A DNA stretch of 38,764 bases from Candidatus Contendibacter odensensis (GCA_002747185.1 PDTV01000014.1:1-38764); one strand, 5' to 3'. Positions 18,883-29,100 are shown, numbered from the stretch's first letter. Notes: generated by a model not told the origin, from the sequence alone. Numbers and translations are program-made.

Positions 18883-18958
18883 TGGCGTCCCCAAGGGGGT
18901 TCGAACCCCTGTTACCGCCGTGAAAGGGCGGTGTCCTAGGCCTCTAGACGATGGGGAC
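18883..18958 (-). tRNA. gltT: tRNA-Glu with UUC anticodon
   Basis: This is a 76-base cloverleaf with encoded CCA. The acceptor GTCCCCA pairs with TGGGGAC, with G as discriminator. The anticodon loop is CTTTCAC, giving TTC. The T-loop is GGTTCGAAC. It lies 47 bases downstream of tRNA-Ala on the same strand and is presumably processed from the same transcript. The identity is clear. The gene name is only one of several used for tRNA-Glu copies. Confidence 0.96.
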
Positions 18959-18973
18959 ATACCTGGAAACAAC

Positions 18974-19000
18974 TAAGCCACCACTTTAAATGGCGGCTTA
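18974..19000 (-). other. Hairpin between tRNA-Ala and tRNA-Glu
   Basis: TAAGCCGCCA (19000-18991 on the minus strand) pairs with TGGTGGCTTA (18983-18974) along 10 base pairs with one G-T pair around a 7-base loop. The following bases contain only a broken T-run, so it may be a processing site or a weak terminator between the two tRNAs. Confidence 0.55.
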
Positions 19001-19005
19001 ATTCC

Positions 19006-19081
19006 TGGTGGAGCCAGGCGGGATCGAACCGCCGACCTCCTGCATGCCATGCAGGCGCTCTCCCAGCTGAGCTATGGCCCC
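19006..19081 (-). tRNA. alaW: tRNA-Ala with GGC anticodon
   Basis: This is a 76-base cloverleaf with encoded CCA. The acceptor GGGGCCA pairs with TGGCTCC and contains the G3-U70 pair that marks alanine tRNAs. The anticodon loop is ATGGCAT, giving GGC. It is the first gene after a strong promoter at 19099-19127 and is followed by tRNA-Glu. It stands apart from any rRNA operon. Confidence 0.96.
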
Positions 19082-19098
19082 GTTGACCTGGGCGGATA

Positions 19099-19127
19099 AA
19101 TATAAGTTTCCAGTGTAGTGCTGTCAA
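19099..19127 (-). promoter_or_regulatory. Strong sigma70 promoter of the tRNA-Ala/tRNA-Glu unit
   Basis: On the minus strand a perfect TTGACA (19127-19122), a 17-base spacer and TATATT (19104-19099) are followed by a GC-rich discriminator (CCGCCC). GC-rich discriminators are typical of stable-RNA promoters repressed by ppGpp. Transcription would start about 10 bases before the mature tRNA-Ala. Confidence 0.85.
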
Positions 19128-19145
19128 CCTTTTTTCTGTTGGAGG

Positions 19146-19823
19146 TTACAAGAATAACACGGCACCGGACATCGCATAGAGCAATGCCGGGAGCAGATTA
19201 CCAATGTGAACCTTTCCAATTTCCAGCAGGTTGATACCGATACCCAGAATCAATAGTCCACCAGTCGCATTGATAGCGTCCAATACCGCAGGTTGTGACA
19301 GAACAGTCAATTGTGCCGCCAACAGGGTAATGCCACCCTGTACCAAAAGCACCGGCAATGCCGAGAACATCACCCCGATACCCTTCGATGACGCGAGTGC
19401 TATTGATGCCGCCCCATCAAGTAGCGACTTGATCAAAAGTACACCAGGATCACCGACGGTACCTTCCTGAATTGAACCTACAATCGTCATTGCACCCGTT
19501 AAATACAGCAAGGTTGCAGTGACAAAACCTTCAACGAAATGGTTAGAATCGGAATGTAACCACTGTCGCAACATGTCAGCCAGATTTTCCAGGTGTTGTT
19601 CAACACGTAGCCATTCGCCGGTAATGCCGCCGAGCAGCAGACAGCCGACCGCTAATAGCGTGTGCTGTGCGTCCAGCGCCATGCGTAACCCGATAGAAAT
19701 GGTTGCCAGACCCAGTGCCTGCATCAGAATAGTTTTGATACGCTCTGGTAGACGGGGGCCTATGGTTAATCCAAGAGCACTGCCAGCGACTACCGTGGCG
19801 GTGTTGACCAATGTACCTAGCAT
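19146..19823 (-). CDS. DUF554 family membrane protein
   Basis: This is a 225-residue integral membrane protein of the DUF554 family (YqgA/YdfK-like), whose transport function is not known. The start MLGTLVNTATVVAGSALG, the GGITGEWLRVEQHLE segment and the glycine-rich helices near the end (TGGLLILGIGINLLEIG) fit the family. Six or seven hydrophobic segments are visible. GAGGAA lies upstream of the ATG. It starts 16 bases after the TauE/SafE gene and is surely co-transcribed with it, which suggests a shared but unidentified transport role. Confidence 0.88.
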   Translation of the reverse strand: MLGTLVNTATVVAGSALGLTIGPRLPERIKTILMQALGLATISIGLRMALDAQHTLLAVGCLLLGGITGEWLRVEQHLENLADMLRQWLHSDSNHFVEGFVTATLLYLTGAMTIVGSIQEGTVGDPGVLLIKSLLDGAASIALASSKGIGVMFSALPVLLVQGGITLLAAQLTVLSQPAVLDAINATGGLLILGIGINLLEIGKVHIGNLLPALLYAMSGAVLFL

Positions 19824-19839
19824 GATCCGTTCCTCAGTG

Positions 19840-20640
19840 CTAGCCCAGCAGCATGCGTATGCCGATCAGTGCCAAGAAAACAGCAAATACTTTTTTCAGT
19901 GTTGTCGTCGGTAAACTGTGTGCCAGCTTTGCACCGACCGGAGCAAGCAACATGCTGGTTGTTGTAATTCCAATCAGTGCTGGAACATAGATATATCCAA
20001 GGCTCCATTCGGGTAATCCCGGTTCGTTCGAGCCAGTAATAATAAAACCGATGGTGCCCGCCAAAGCGATGGGTAGGCCACAGGCAGCGGAAGTTGCTAC
20101 TGTTTGACGCATCGCTACATTGCACCAGCTCAGGAAAGGTACGGTCAGGGAGCCACCACCAATACCAATAATGGCTGAAATGGAACCGATGATACCTCCA
20201 GCAGCGAGTAGGCCGGGTGTATTGGGTAGATTACGGTGTGGGGCCGGTTTGGTGCCAAAAGCCATTTGCGCCGACATGAAGAGTACGAATATGGCAAAAA
20301 CCATTTGTAACACCGTGCCGGGCAGCATATCAGCAATCACAGCACCCAGCCAGGCGCCAGAAACAATGCCGGGGGTCAAGCGCCAAAATGTTGGCCACAG
20401 TACCGCGCCACGCCGCTGATGCGCGTATACCGAGGACATTGAGGTCATTACAATGGTTGCCAGTGACGTACCGATAGCAAGATGCATGGTCATGTCAGCT
20501 GTCATGTGCTGTTGCTGGAAAATCCAGACGAGAGCGGGCACGATGATTAGACCGCCGCCTACACCCAGTAGCCCGGCCATTACGCCGGCGAATAGACCTA
20601 GTGCCAGATAGAGTGAAAATGCTATTAACGTTGGTTCCAA
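19840..20640 (-). CDS. Sulfite exporter TauE/SafE family permease
   Basis: This is a 266-residue integral membrane protein of the TauE/SafE family, whose members are thought to export sulfite, sulfoacetate and other small anions. Two repeats of about four helices are visible. They show the family glycine motifs GVMAGLLGVGGGLIIVPAL (near 18-36) and GIIGSISAIIGIGGGSLTVP (near 150-170). The most upstream start is TTG 20640, with GAGGAT some 10 bases before it. The next methionine would cut into the first helix, so TTG is preferred. First gene of a two-gene operon with the DUF554 protein. The substrate cannot be inferred. Confidence 0.9.
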   Translation of the reverse strand: MEPTLIAFSLYLALGLFAGVMAGLLGVGGGLIIVPALVWIFQQQHMTADMTMHLAIGTSLATIVMTSMSSVYAHQRRGAVLWPTFWRLTPGIVSGAWLGAVIADMLPGTVLQMVFAIFVLFMSAQMAFGTKPAPHRNLPNTPGLLAAGGIIGSISAIIGIGGGSLTVPFLSWCNVAMRQTVATSAACGLPIALAGTIGFIITGSNEPGLPEWSLGYIYVPALIGITTTSMLLAPVGAKLAHSLPTTTLKKVFAVFLALIGIRMLLG

Positions 20641-20861
20641 TGTCAGGTTATCCTCGTTACTTGGATTTTTTGGGAAGAAGGATGCAGTTACTGTGTGTTA
20701 AATTTCACGTTAAAATGGTTGCGGTACAATATTTTGTCAGTGTTGTCAGGCGGCTAGGTGCAAGGGCAACTTGTTAAGTATATCGCTGCCCTGATAACGA
20801 TAATTCTGCGGCATCGATGCCGACCGCAGGTACACGCGAATAGCTTAGGAGCTGGTAAGGC

Positions 20862-21809
20862 ATGAAAATTCAGAAAATCTGCGTATTGGGTGGCACCGGC
20901 TTTGTTGGCCGTCATCTGGTGACGCGATTAGCGAAACAGGGCTATGCTGTTAATGTTCCCACCCGTCATCCACAGCGACACCGGTCGCTTGCAGTCTTGC
21001 AAAATGTAGCAATTATTGATGCAGATATTCACAATCCCGATGTTTTGGCAGCACAATTTGCTGATTGTGATGGGGTCATTAATTTAGTCGGTATTTTACA
21101 CGAGTACGCCAAACAGGATTTTCGTACTGTTCATGTCGATTTGCCTGCCAAGGTGGTAAAAGCTTGCCAGACTGCGGGTGTTCGACGACTGTTGCATATG
21201 AGTGCTTTACATGCAGATGCCGAGAAGGGGCCCAGCCAGTATCTGTTTACTAAGGGGGAAGGCGAAAAAATAGTCACAAGTGTTCAGAATCTGGATGTAA
21301 CCTGTTTTAAGCCATCAATCATCTTTGGAACGGACGATAATTTCTACAACCAGTTTGCCGGTTTGTTGAAACTGAGTCCCATAGTGCCGCTGGCCAGCCC
21401 CAATACCCACTTTGCACCGGTATTTATCGATGATGTGGTGCAAGCGTTTATGGTTGCATTGCAAGATGATGCAACAATTGGTGCAAGCTATGAGCTATGT
21501 GGGCCACGTATCTATACCTTTAAGGAACTGGTTGAGGGTATCGCCCGGATGCTGGGGTTGAAGCGGATAGTATGGGGGCTGCCTAACGCACTGGCACAAA
21601 TACAGGCGAAGATTTTCGGGTTGCTGCCGGTCAAATTGTTAACGACTGATAATCTGCTGTCATTGAAAGTCGATAGTGTTTGTGGCTGTGATGGTCTGAA
21701 GGCATTAGGCATTGTCCCGCATTCCGTCGAGAGTATTATGCCAAGACATTTCGCGGGTCAGGCGCCACGCCGCAGGTATGACGAGTTTCGCAAGGTAGCG
21801 GGCCGATAA
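20862..21809 (+). CDS. NDUFA9-like atypical short-chain dehydrogenase (NAD(P)-binding)
   Basis: This 315-residue protein of the extended SDR superfamily is close to the complex I NDUFA9-type subgroup. The Rossmann motif GGTGFVG is at 10-16. Ser114 and Y127-xxx-K131 occupy the SDR catalytic positions. NLVGILHEY near residues 74-82 is typical of the subgroup. In mitochondria NDUFA9 is an accessory complex I subunit; bacterial relatives are usually monocistronic and of unknown function. AGGAG and AAGG lie upstream of the ATG. The gene is divergent from the TauE/SafE operon. No nuo genes lie nearby. Confidence 0.85.
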   Translation: MKIQKICVLGGTGFVGRHLVTRLAKQGYAVNVPTRHPQRHRSLAVLQNVAIIDADIHNPDVLAAQFADCDGVINLVGILHEYAKQDFRTVHVDLPAKVVKACQTAGVRRLLHMSALHADAEKGPSQYLFTKGEGEKIVTSVQNLDVTCFKPSIIFGTDDNFYNQFAGLLKLSPIVPLASPNTHFAPVFIDDVVQAFMVALQDDATIGASYELCGPRIYTFKELVEGIARMLGLKRIVWGLPNALAQIQAKIFGLLPVKLLTTDNLLSLKVDSVCGCDGLKALGIVPHSVESIMPRHFAGQAPRRRYDEFRKVAGR

Positions 21810-21919
21810 TCAATCGGCAGAAAAGCCTGCCTGCACGGTGTACTGAAACCTGGAAAGACTCAGCTGCCTATTATCGTGTCAGTGATAAGAGGCAAAGACA
21901 AATCCTGGACATATTTAAG

Positions 21920-23296
21920 ATGAATATCCAACGCACGTTATTAGCGATTGCTCTATTAATTGCTGGATTGGCCGCGATGGTCCCTTGGTCAGCGCGTGCC
22001 GTTTTGCCTCTCCAGGTCAATGGAGAATCAATGCCCACGCTGGCACCCATGCTGGAGCGGGTGACGGGTGCGGTGGTAAATATTGCGGCTGAAAGTCGGG
22101 TGCGGTTGCGCCGCAACCCTTTGCTGGATGACCCTTTTTTTCGCCACTTTTTTAACTTTCCAAAACAGCCGCGTGAACGCCGCTCGCAAAGTATTGGTTC
22201 GGGGGTTGTCGTGGATGCCCGCCGTGGCTACATCATTACTAATCACCATGTTGTTGAGGGTGTGGATACCATCACTGTTGCCTTGCGTGATGGGCGCAGA
22301 CTCAAGGCCAGGGTGGTTGGTTCCGATTCGGAAACCGATGTGGCAGTTATTCGGGTTCCTGCAAAAAATCTTACTGCTGTGCCATTGGCAGATTCTGATC
22401 GTTTACGCGTCGGTGATTTTGTGGTTGCGATTGGTAACCCTTTTGGATTGGGCCAAACAGTAACATCCGGCATTGTCAGTGCTCTGGGTCGTACCGGTTT
22501 GGGTATTCAAGGTTACGAAGATTTTATTCAGACCGATGCATCGATTAATCCGGGTAATTCAGGTGGGGCATTGGTGAATCTGCGTGGCGAGCTGGTGGGT
22601 ATTAATACCGCAATCATTGCGCCAGGCGGTGGTAATGTCGGGATCGGGTTTGCGATACCTTCCAACATGGTATCGCGGCTGATGGAGCAGATCATTAAGC
22701 ATGGTGTAGTACGGCGCGGCCAGCTGGGTGTGTCAGTGCAGGATCTAACCCCCGATTTGGCACGGGCTTTCAATATTCCTGCCCGTGAGGGCGCTATTAT
22801 TGCCCAGGTAAGCCCACGTTCTGCTGCCGCACGCGCCGGGTTACGGGAAGGCGATGTTGTGCTGAGTGCCAATAGTCATCCGGTAGGCAGCAGCAATAGC
22901 TTACGAAATGTGATCGGCTTGCTGAAAGTGGGCGATACTGTACAGCTTGGTATTTTACGTGGCGGGAAAAAGCGGACGATTACTGCCCGACTGGGTGAGT
23001 ATGTACCGGATAAAGCTGAAGGTGATGCAATCAATCCAAGGTTGGCAGGTGCCGTTTTTGAGGATATTGAACCTAATTCACCGTTAGCGGGGAAGGTGAA
23101 AGGTGTGCTGGTCGCCAAAGTGGAATCTGGCAGTCCGGCAGCACGCGCCGGCTTGCGTCGGAATGATGTGATTATTGGTATTAATCGAAATGCTATTTTT
23201 AGCACCGCCGAGTTACGACGGATTGCAACCAGCAATAAGGTATTATTGATTAATTTGCTGCGAGGGCGGGGGGAGATCGTATTGGTATTACGTTGA
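21920..23296 (+). CDS. degQ: Periplasmic serine protease, Do/DegQ family
   Basis: This is a secreted HtrA-type protease and chaperone for misfolded envelope proteins. The length is 458 aa. A signal peptide covers roughly residues 1-27, with cleavage likely after SARA. The catalytic triad is His110 (NHHVVEG), Asp140 (ETDVAV) and Ser214 (NPGNSGGAL). Two PDZ domains follow, at about 260-355 and 365-455. The short N-terminal LA loop and the total length favour DegQ over DegP. The spacer before it (21810-21919) contains no clear sigmaE promoter. It is followed by a hairpin shared with the convergent msrA gene. Confidence 0.95.
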   Translation: MNIQRTLLAIALLIAGLAAMVPWSARAVLPLQVNGESMPTLAPMLERVTGAVVNIAAESRVRLRRNPLLDDPFFRHFFNFPKQPRERRSQSIGSGVVVDARRGYIITNHHVVEGVDTITVALRDGRRLKARVVGSDSETDVAVIRVPAKNLTAVPLADSDRLRVGDFVVAIGNPFGLGQTVTSGIVSALGRTGLGIQGYEDFIQTDASINPGNSGGALVNLRGELVGINTAIIAPGGGNVGIGFAIPSNMVSRLMEQIIKHGVVRRGQLGVSVQDLTPDLARAFNIPAREGAIIAQVSPRSAAARAGLREGDVVLSANSHPVGSSNSLRNVIGLLKVGDTVQLGILRGGKKRTITARLGEYVPDKAEGDAINPRLAGAVFEDIEPNSPLAGKVKGVLVAKVESGSPAARAGLRRNDVIIGINRNAIFSTAELRRIATSNKVLLINLLRGRGEIVLVLR

Positions 23297-23305
23297 TTTT
23301 TAAGG

Positions 23306-23342
23306 CGATGATCGGTGGCTGTCACGTTCCAGCCGATCATCG
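23306..23342. terminator. Hairpin between convergent degQ and msrA
   Basis: GATGATCGG (23307-23315) pairs with CCGATCATC (23333-23341). The stem continues inward with TGG/CCA and outward with one C-G pair. It is symmetrical for both strands, but no T-run follows on either side. It is a possible bidirectional terminator, or a barrier to opposing transcripts. Confidence 0.4.
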
Positions 23343-23408
23343 ATTGCTAACGTAATGTACCCGGTATTGCCATGGCTGGGTACGGGTGGTCGCTGAGTAT
23401 ACCGATGG

Positions 23409-24053
23409 TTATGCGACCTGTTCGCTTGAGCAATGCACGCCGGTGCCACCGAGTCCGCAATAACCGCCAGGATTTTTCGCCAGATACTGTTGATGGTAAT
23501 CTTCAGCAAAATAGAACGGTGGTGCTGTAGCAATTTCAGTGGTAATAGTGCCGTAACCGGCAGTTGTCAGCGCGGCCTGATACGCATCGCGACAGCTAAT
23601 GGCTGCTGTGTGTTGGGCATCACTGAACGTGTAAATCGCAGAGCGGTATTGTGTGCCGATATCATTGCCTTGACGCATTCCTTGGGTAGGATCATGTGAT
23701 TCCCAGAAAATTTGCAGTAATTGCAGATAACTGATAACGGCAGGATCAAAAATAACCTGTACCACTTCAGTATGGCCGGTCAGTCCGCCACAGACTTCCT
23801 GGTAACAGGGGTTCGGTGTGAAACCACCAGCGTAGCCAGCCGCAGTGCTATATACCCCGTCCTGTGTCCAGAAGCGCCGTTCTGCACCCCAGAAGCAGCC
23901 TAGCCCAAAGATGGCTTGTTCCATACCGGCGGGAAAAGGCGCTTGCAGAGGGTGGCCGTTGACATAATGGTGCGCCGGAACGGGTAGAGGCGTTGCACGA
24001 CCTGGTGGTGCTTTCTCGGGTGTTGGCATTTGGGTTTTGGGTCGCAACCACAT
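23409..24053 (-). CDS. msrA: Peptide methionine sulfoxide reductase MsrA
   Basis: This reduces S-methionine sulfoxide in proteins with electrons from thioredoxin. The ATG at 24053, with AGGAG 8 bases upstream, gives 214 aa, the size of E. coli MsrA (212). The frame is open further up to 24167, but those residues overlap the end of the upstream permease gene and are rejected. Catalytic Cys53 is in [13 protein letters not shown]. The N-terminal extension before it ([18 protein letters not shown]) is the form seen in enterobacterial MsrA. The GYAGG and [11 protein letters not shown] motifs are present. It follows the ABC permease by 85 bases on the same strand. Confidence 0.97.
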   Translation of the reverse strand: MWLRPKTQMPTPEKAPPGRATPLPVPAHHYVNGHPLQAPFPAGMEQAIFGLGCFWGAERRFWTQDGVYSTAAGYAGGFTPNPCYQEVCGGLTGHTEVVQVIFDPAVISYLQLLQIFWESHDPTQGMRQGNDIGTQYRSAIYTFSDAQHTAAISCRDAYQAALTTAGYGTITTEIATAPPFYFAEDYHQQYLAKNPGGYCGLGGTGVHCSSEQVA

Positions 24054-24138
24054 AAAGCGTTCTCCTGCTGCACGTTGCTCAATTGACAGATGGCTACTTT
24101 GACTCGTGCCGGAATAGCACGGTTCAAACGACGCAGGC

Positions 24139-25155
24139 TTATTCCCACCGGAATAGCCGTACCCCAATTGCCATGAATATAGCGCTCATGATAGCAAGTG
24201 CCAGCAAATGCCCGGATACGTCGGCCAATCCGGCGCCATCAATCATGATGGCGCGTGCTGCATCAATCATATGGGTGAGTGGCGCCAGTTGGGCGCATTT
24301 TTGCAGGAACGGGTTGACCCCTTCCAGTGAAAACCAGACACCTGACAGGAAAGTCATGGGCCAACTGATGAAATTGAGTAGACCGGTGGCGACTTCTTCA
24401 CTTTTAACGCGAGCGGCAACAATCAGGCTAAGGCTGATCAGGCTAATGGAACCTGTTGCTAACACGATCAGCAAATCAAGGTAGGCGCCATGCATGTGAA
24501 AGTTGATGATCTGGTCAGTACTAACGAAAACCAGTACGGCGGTAGCAATGACTAACCATAGCCGAGAGGCAATCTGGGCTGCCAGAAATTCCAGCGGTGT
24601 GAGTGGCGTTACCTTTAATCGTCTTAATGTGCCTGTTTTTCGGTAACGTACTATGACGTGGCCAACACCAAACAGGCAGCTGAACATGGTGTTCATTGCC
24701 AGCACGCCCGGCAAGACCCAATCAACATAGCGGATTATGCGACCGCTGATGATTTCCTTGTGAAAGCCGGCATTAGTGTCAGTGTTGGTGTGAGTACCAC
24801 GCAGCAGGCGTTCCAGTACATAACCTTTTGCTGACTCATCGTTGATCCAATACTGTCGGTTAACGGGGTCAAGCAGCATGTCCAGCTGGTGGCGCTCTAT
24901 TTTGACTAGAGCAGCCGGTTGCTGTGCTATCGGGATAAAGCGAATATAACGGATTGTAAAGAAGTCGCCCTTCCAGGTATTTTTATCGCCCAGTACGCCG
25001 ACTTTGTAGGTGTTGAGCATTGTCCCTGAGAATGCAAAGGCGAAACCGGCGATCAGTGATATTGGAAAAACCAGGTTCCAGAGCAAGGTTGAGCGGTCTC
25101 GCAGGAATTCCAGATTACGGCAGAGAAATACTGCCCAAAATCGTTTTAAGCTCAT
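24139..25155 (-). CDS. ABC-2 type transporter permease
   Basis: This is a 338-residue membrane subunit of an ABC exporter. One hydrophobic helix lies near the N-terminus (about 25-45). A soluble region of about 110 residues follows, then five or six helices. This is the layout of the drug/polysaccharide-type ABC-2 permeases (YhhJ/YadH/DrrB-like). Conserved family segments include [19 protein letters not shown] and the final [20 protein letters not shown] region. Its ATG overlaps the TGA of the ATPase gene by four bases (25152-25155), so the two are translationally coupled. The exported substrate is unknown. Confidence 0.9.
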   Translation of the reverse strand: MSLKRFWAVFLCRNLEFLRDRSTLLWNLVFPISLIAGFAFAFSGTMLNTYKVGVLGDKNTWKGDFFTIRYIRFIPIAQQPAALVKIERHQLDMLLDPVNRQYWINDESAKGYVLERLLRGTHTNTDTNAGFHKEIISGRIIRYVDWVLPGVLAMNTMFSCLFGVGHVIVRYRKTGTLRRLKVTPLTPLEFLAAQIASRLWLVIATAVLVFVSTDQIINFHMHGAYLDLLIVLATGSISLISLSLIVAARVKSEEVATGLLNFISWPMTFLSGVWFSLEGVNPFLQKCAQLAPLTHMIDAARAIMIDGAGLADVSGHLLALAIMSAIFMAIGVRLFRWE

Positions 25156-26039
25156 GTTCTTAGCGCCTGGCCGGTCAGCTCCAGAAACAGATCTTCTAGG
25201 GTGCGTGGGCGGATTTGTAACTGTGCGAGTGAAATACCATGTGATAACAAGGCCTGGATGGTAGCTGTTACATCCCGGGTAAGAATTTCTACGGTGTCCT
25301 GCCCGAACATGAGGGTGTGATGGGGTAAGGGAGGCGGTGGCGCAGGAAAATCAGAACGTGGTAGTTGTAGCACGACATCATTAAAGTGGGTATTCAGCAG
25401 TTGATGTGGTGTACCCTGGGCAATAACGCGACCCTGATCCATGATAGCGATTTGATCACAAAGATGATGTGCCTCTTCCATATAGTGGGTCGTCAGCAGA
25501 ATGGTTTTGCCGCGTGCCCTGATCTGATGGACAAGCGCCCAGAAATTGCGGCGCGCTTGCGGGTCAAGACCTGTTGTCGGTTCATCCAGAAAAATGAGTT
25601 CGGGATCATTAATCAATGCCAGCGCCAGTAGTAACCGTTGGCGCTGACCGCCAGACAGTTTGCGCGTATCACGATCGAGAAAATCACCCAATGCACAGGC
25701 TTGTACCAGCTCGTCAATGGGTAGCGTTCGTTGATAAAAGGCACCGAACATTTGCAAATTTTCACGACTGGTAATGTAATCCTGTAACGCCGTTGACTGG
25801 AACATAATGCCAATTTCCTGGCGAAAACGTGATCCTAAGGCATCACCTTGATAGTAGATTGTGCCTGCCGTTGGGTGCTGAATACCTTCTAGCATTTCAA
25901 CCGTTGTCGTTTTACCGGCACCGTTAGGTCCCAGTAAACCGAAACAGTTACCTCGGTGAATGGTAAGATCAATACCATTTACCGCGTTAACACCATGAAA
26001 CTGCTTAACCAGATGATGAGCTTCGAGCAAGACGGTCAT
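25152..26039 (-). CDS. ABC transporter ATP-binding protein
   Basis: This is the ATPase subunit paired with the adjacent ABC-2 permease, 295 aa from the ATG at 26039. The frame continues to 26105, but the additional residues lack homology features. Walker A is GPNGAGKT (37-44), the signature LSGGQRQR is at 128-135, and Walker B LIFLDEP is at 148-154, followed by a D-loop TTGLD. The H-loop histidine lies in LLTTHYMEEA. The C-terminal extension of about 70 residues resembles drug-export ATPases of the CcmA/DrrA class. The operon starts just after the rpoC terminator, so it must have its own promoter, which I could not locate in 26040-26106. Confidence 0.92.
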   Translation of the reverse strand: MTVLLEAHHLVKQFHGVNAVNGIDLTIHRGNCFGLLGPNGAGKTTTVEMLEGIQHPTAGTIYYQGDALGSRFRQEIGIMFQSTALQDYITSRENLQMFGAFYQRTLPIDELVQACALGDFLDRDTRKLSGGQRQRLLLALALINDPELIFLDEPTTGLDPQARRNFWALVHQIRARGKTILLTTHYMEEAHHLCDQIAIMDQGRVIAQGTPHQLLNTHFNDVVLQLPRSDFPAPPPPLPHHTLMFGQDTVEILTRDVTATIQALLSHGISLAQLQIRPRTLEDLFLELTGQALRT

Positions 26040-26106
26040 AAGGTTCCAGACTGAGTCGAAGGCGGGCGTTGAGTGTGCATGTGAAAGGCTGATGGTCGGC
26101 GCCATA

Positions 26107-26140
26107 AAACCAAAAGCGGGTTCCGTTATCCGGTTCCCGC
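26107..26140 (-). terminator. Rho-independent terminator after rpoC
   Basis: On the minus strand GCGGG (26140-26136) pairs with CCCGC (26120-26116), with an inner CCG/CGG pairing. TTTTGGTTTT (26115-26106) follows. It lies 34 bases beyond the rpoC stop and closes the ribosomal protein/RNA polymerase unit. Confidence 0.82.
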
Positions 26141-26173
26141 CCTGGTGTCATTGATTAGTCGTGTTGCTTGAGC

Positions 26174-29100
26174 TTATTCTGCGATTTTACTCGATTCCGA
26201 TTCACTGGCGCTTCGGGTTGTATGATCTTCCGTCGGCTTGATCTCAGGTTCGCCGACATCGAACAGATGGCCATCACTTCCCGGCTGACTGGGTACCCAA
26301 CCGCTGCGGCGTTGTTGGTGATAGGCCAGTCCGGTACCTGCCGGAATCAATCGGCCCACAATGACGTTCTCTTTTAAACCGCGCAGGTCATCCTGCAAGC
26401 CACGGACTGCGGCTTCGGTCAGAACACGGGTGGTTTCCTGGAAGGAAGCGGCAGAAATAAACGACTCAGTGGCGAGTGATGCTTTGGTGATGCCCAGCAA
26501 AATAGGTTGGTAACGGGCAAGCGCGGCTTCGTTATTTGTCCGTTTTTTCGCCGCCAGCTGGTCGTTCTCTTCCAGGACACGGGTACGTTCAACCTGCTCG
26601 CCTTTAATAAAGCTGGTTTCTCCTGGATAGGTAATTTCAACCTTGCGCAGCATTTGGCGAATGATAACTTCGATATGCTTGTCGTTGATTTTGACACCCT
26701 GTACTCGATACACATTCTGGATTTCCCTAACCAGATAGGCTGCCAGCTCCTGTACACCGAGTAGCCGTAGAATATCATGGGGTGTGGGTTCACCACTGGC
26801 GATCATTTCACCTTGTTCAACATGTTCACCATCAAAGATATTAACCTGCCGCCATTTCGGGATGAGCTCTTCGTAGAGAATTTCACCGTCCTTATCACGG
26901 ATTACCAGCCGTTGTTTACCCTTGGTTTCCTTGCCAAATTCGATAATGCCGGACTTTTCGGCCAAGATGGCAGGCTCTTTGGGTTTGCGTGCCTCGAACA
27001 AATCAGCAACACGTGGTAAACCGCCAACAATATCACTCGATCCTGAAGATTCCTGTGGAATACGGGCAATAGTATCACCCACAACAACGGGGTCGCCGTC
27101 TGCGCAATTGATGATAGCACCCGTTGGCAGCGGGTATTGCGCCAGGGTGCTGGTGCCGGGTATAAACACATCATTACCGTGTTCATCGACCAGCCGTACC
27201 ACGGGGCGCTTGTCCTTGCCCAGCGCGCCACGCTGCTTGGGATCCATGACAACCAGACTGGTTAGGCCAGTGAAATCATCGGTGTAGCGCTGAACCGTGA
27301 CACCTTCCTCAATTTCGGCGAAACGCAGGATTCCGGCTACTTCGGTGACAATCGGATGGGTGAAAGGATCCCATTTGGCAATAGTCTGTCCCGCCTCGAC
27401 AGCGCTCCCGTGAGCAATCGATAGCTCTGCGCCGTAGGGTACTTTATAGCGTTCGCGCTCGCGCCCTTGCTCGTCCAGTAACATGACTTCACCTGAGCGG
27501 GAAACTGCTACCAGATAACCATCGCGGCGTTGTACGGTTTTCATTTTGTGCAGGTGCAGGATACCCTTGGTTTTGACCTGCACACTATTCGTAACCGTTT
27601 TCCGTGCAGCAGCACCACCAATATGAAAAGTGCGCATGGTGAGCTGGGTACCGGGTTCACCGATGGATTGTGCGGCGATGACACCTACCGCTTCGCCAAT
27701 ATTTACGCGATGACCACGGGCCAAGTCACGGCCATAGCACATGGCACAAACGCCATAACGTGTCCGGCAAGTGATTGGGGAGCGTACCTGAATGCGATCA
27801 ATACCCCATTCATCCAGTTTGGTTACCCATTTTTCATCTAGCAGTGTGCCTGCTTCAATGGCAACTTCGTCTTGGCCTGACCGCAAGATTTCTTGTGCTG
27901 TGGTACGCCCCAGGATGCGCTCACTGAGCGGTTCTTTGGTTTCACCCTCTTCGATGACCGGAGTCATCCACAGCCCTTCACGGGTACCGCAGTCTGTTTC
28001 AGTGACGACCAGATCCTGTGCAACATCGACCAAACGTCGGGTCAGATAGCCGGAGTTGGCTGTTTTAAGTGCGGTATCAGCCAGACCTTTACGAGCACCA
28101 TGTGTGGAGATGAAGTACTCCAGCACACTCAGTCCTTCGCGGAAATTGGCTTTGATCGGTGTTTCGATAATTGAACCATCAGGTTTTGCCATCAGGCCAC
28201 GCATACCGGCAAGCTGGCGAATTTGTGCCGGGGAACCACGCGCACCAGAATCAGCCATCATGAATACGGCATTAAATGAAGCCTGTTTGACATCCTGACC
28301 GTCACGGTCACGTGCGGTTTCACTACCCAGGTTATCCATCATGGCTTTGGCGACCAGGTCGTTGGTACGGCTCCAAATGTCAACAACCTTGTTGTAACGT
28401 TCCTTGGGCGTTACCAGACCGGAGGTATATTGGTCATCGATGTCTTTGACTTCTTGCTCGGCCTTTTCCAGCAATTCGGCTTTTTTGGCGGGAATCTGAA
28501 AATCCTCAAAGCCGATTGAAGAACCAGAGCGGGTAGCGTAGTGGAAGCCGGTGTACATCAATTGGTCAGCGAAGATGACCGTATCCTTTAGGCCCAGGTC
28601 ACGGTAGCAGGTGTTAATCAGTCGAGAAATCGCTTTTTTGTTGAGTGTTTTGTTAATCAGCGCGAACGGCAGGCCGGCGGGCAGAATTTCAGACAGCAAT
28701 GCGCGACCGACTGTAGTTTTTAGGCGGTAACGAATCGCTACCCGGTCGAGATGTTCTGCACACAACAGGGTATTGAGCAGGTCAGTATCAAGAAGTGTAC
28801 CGGCTGCACCAATCTGTTTGTTCTTTTGATCCAGTATGTTATCGGCAAGCACCGGCGTACTGGCCTCACCTTTTTCGACAGCTTGCAAGATTTCCTTAAG
28901 ACTGTCTGGCGTTTCTTCATGCACCAGGCGCACTTCAATGCGCGCGTGCAATTCAACGCGGCGATTTTCGTAGGCACGATGGACTTCATTGAGGCTGGCG
29001 AAAACCATCCCCTCACCTTTGGCATTAATCCGCTCGCGGGTCAGGTAGTAAAGGCCCAGCACCACATCTTGTGAGGGCACGATGATAGGCTCGCCGCTTG

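Noticed and set aside
21840..21880. SigmaE promoter upstream of degQ
   Set aside because: A loosely similar GAAACCT occurs, but no matching -10 element is present at the right distance.
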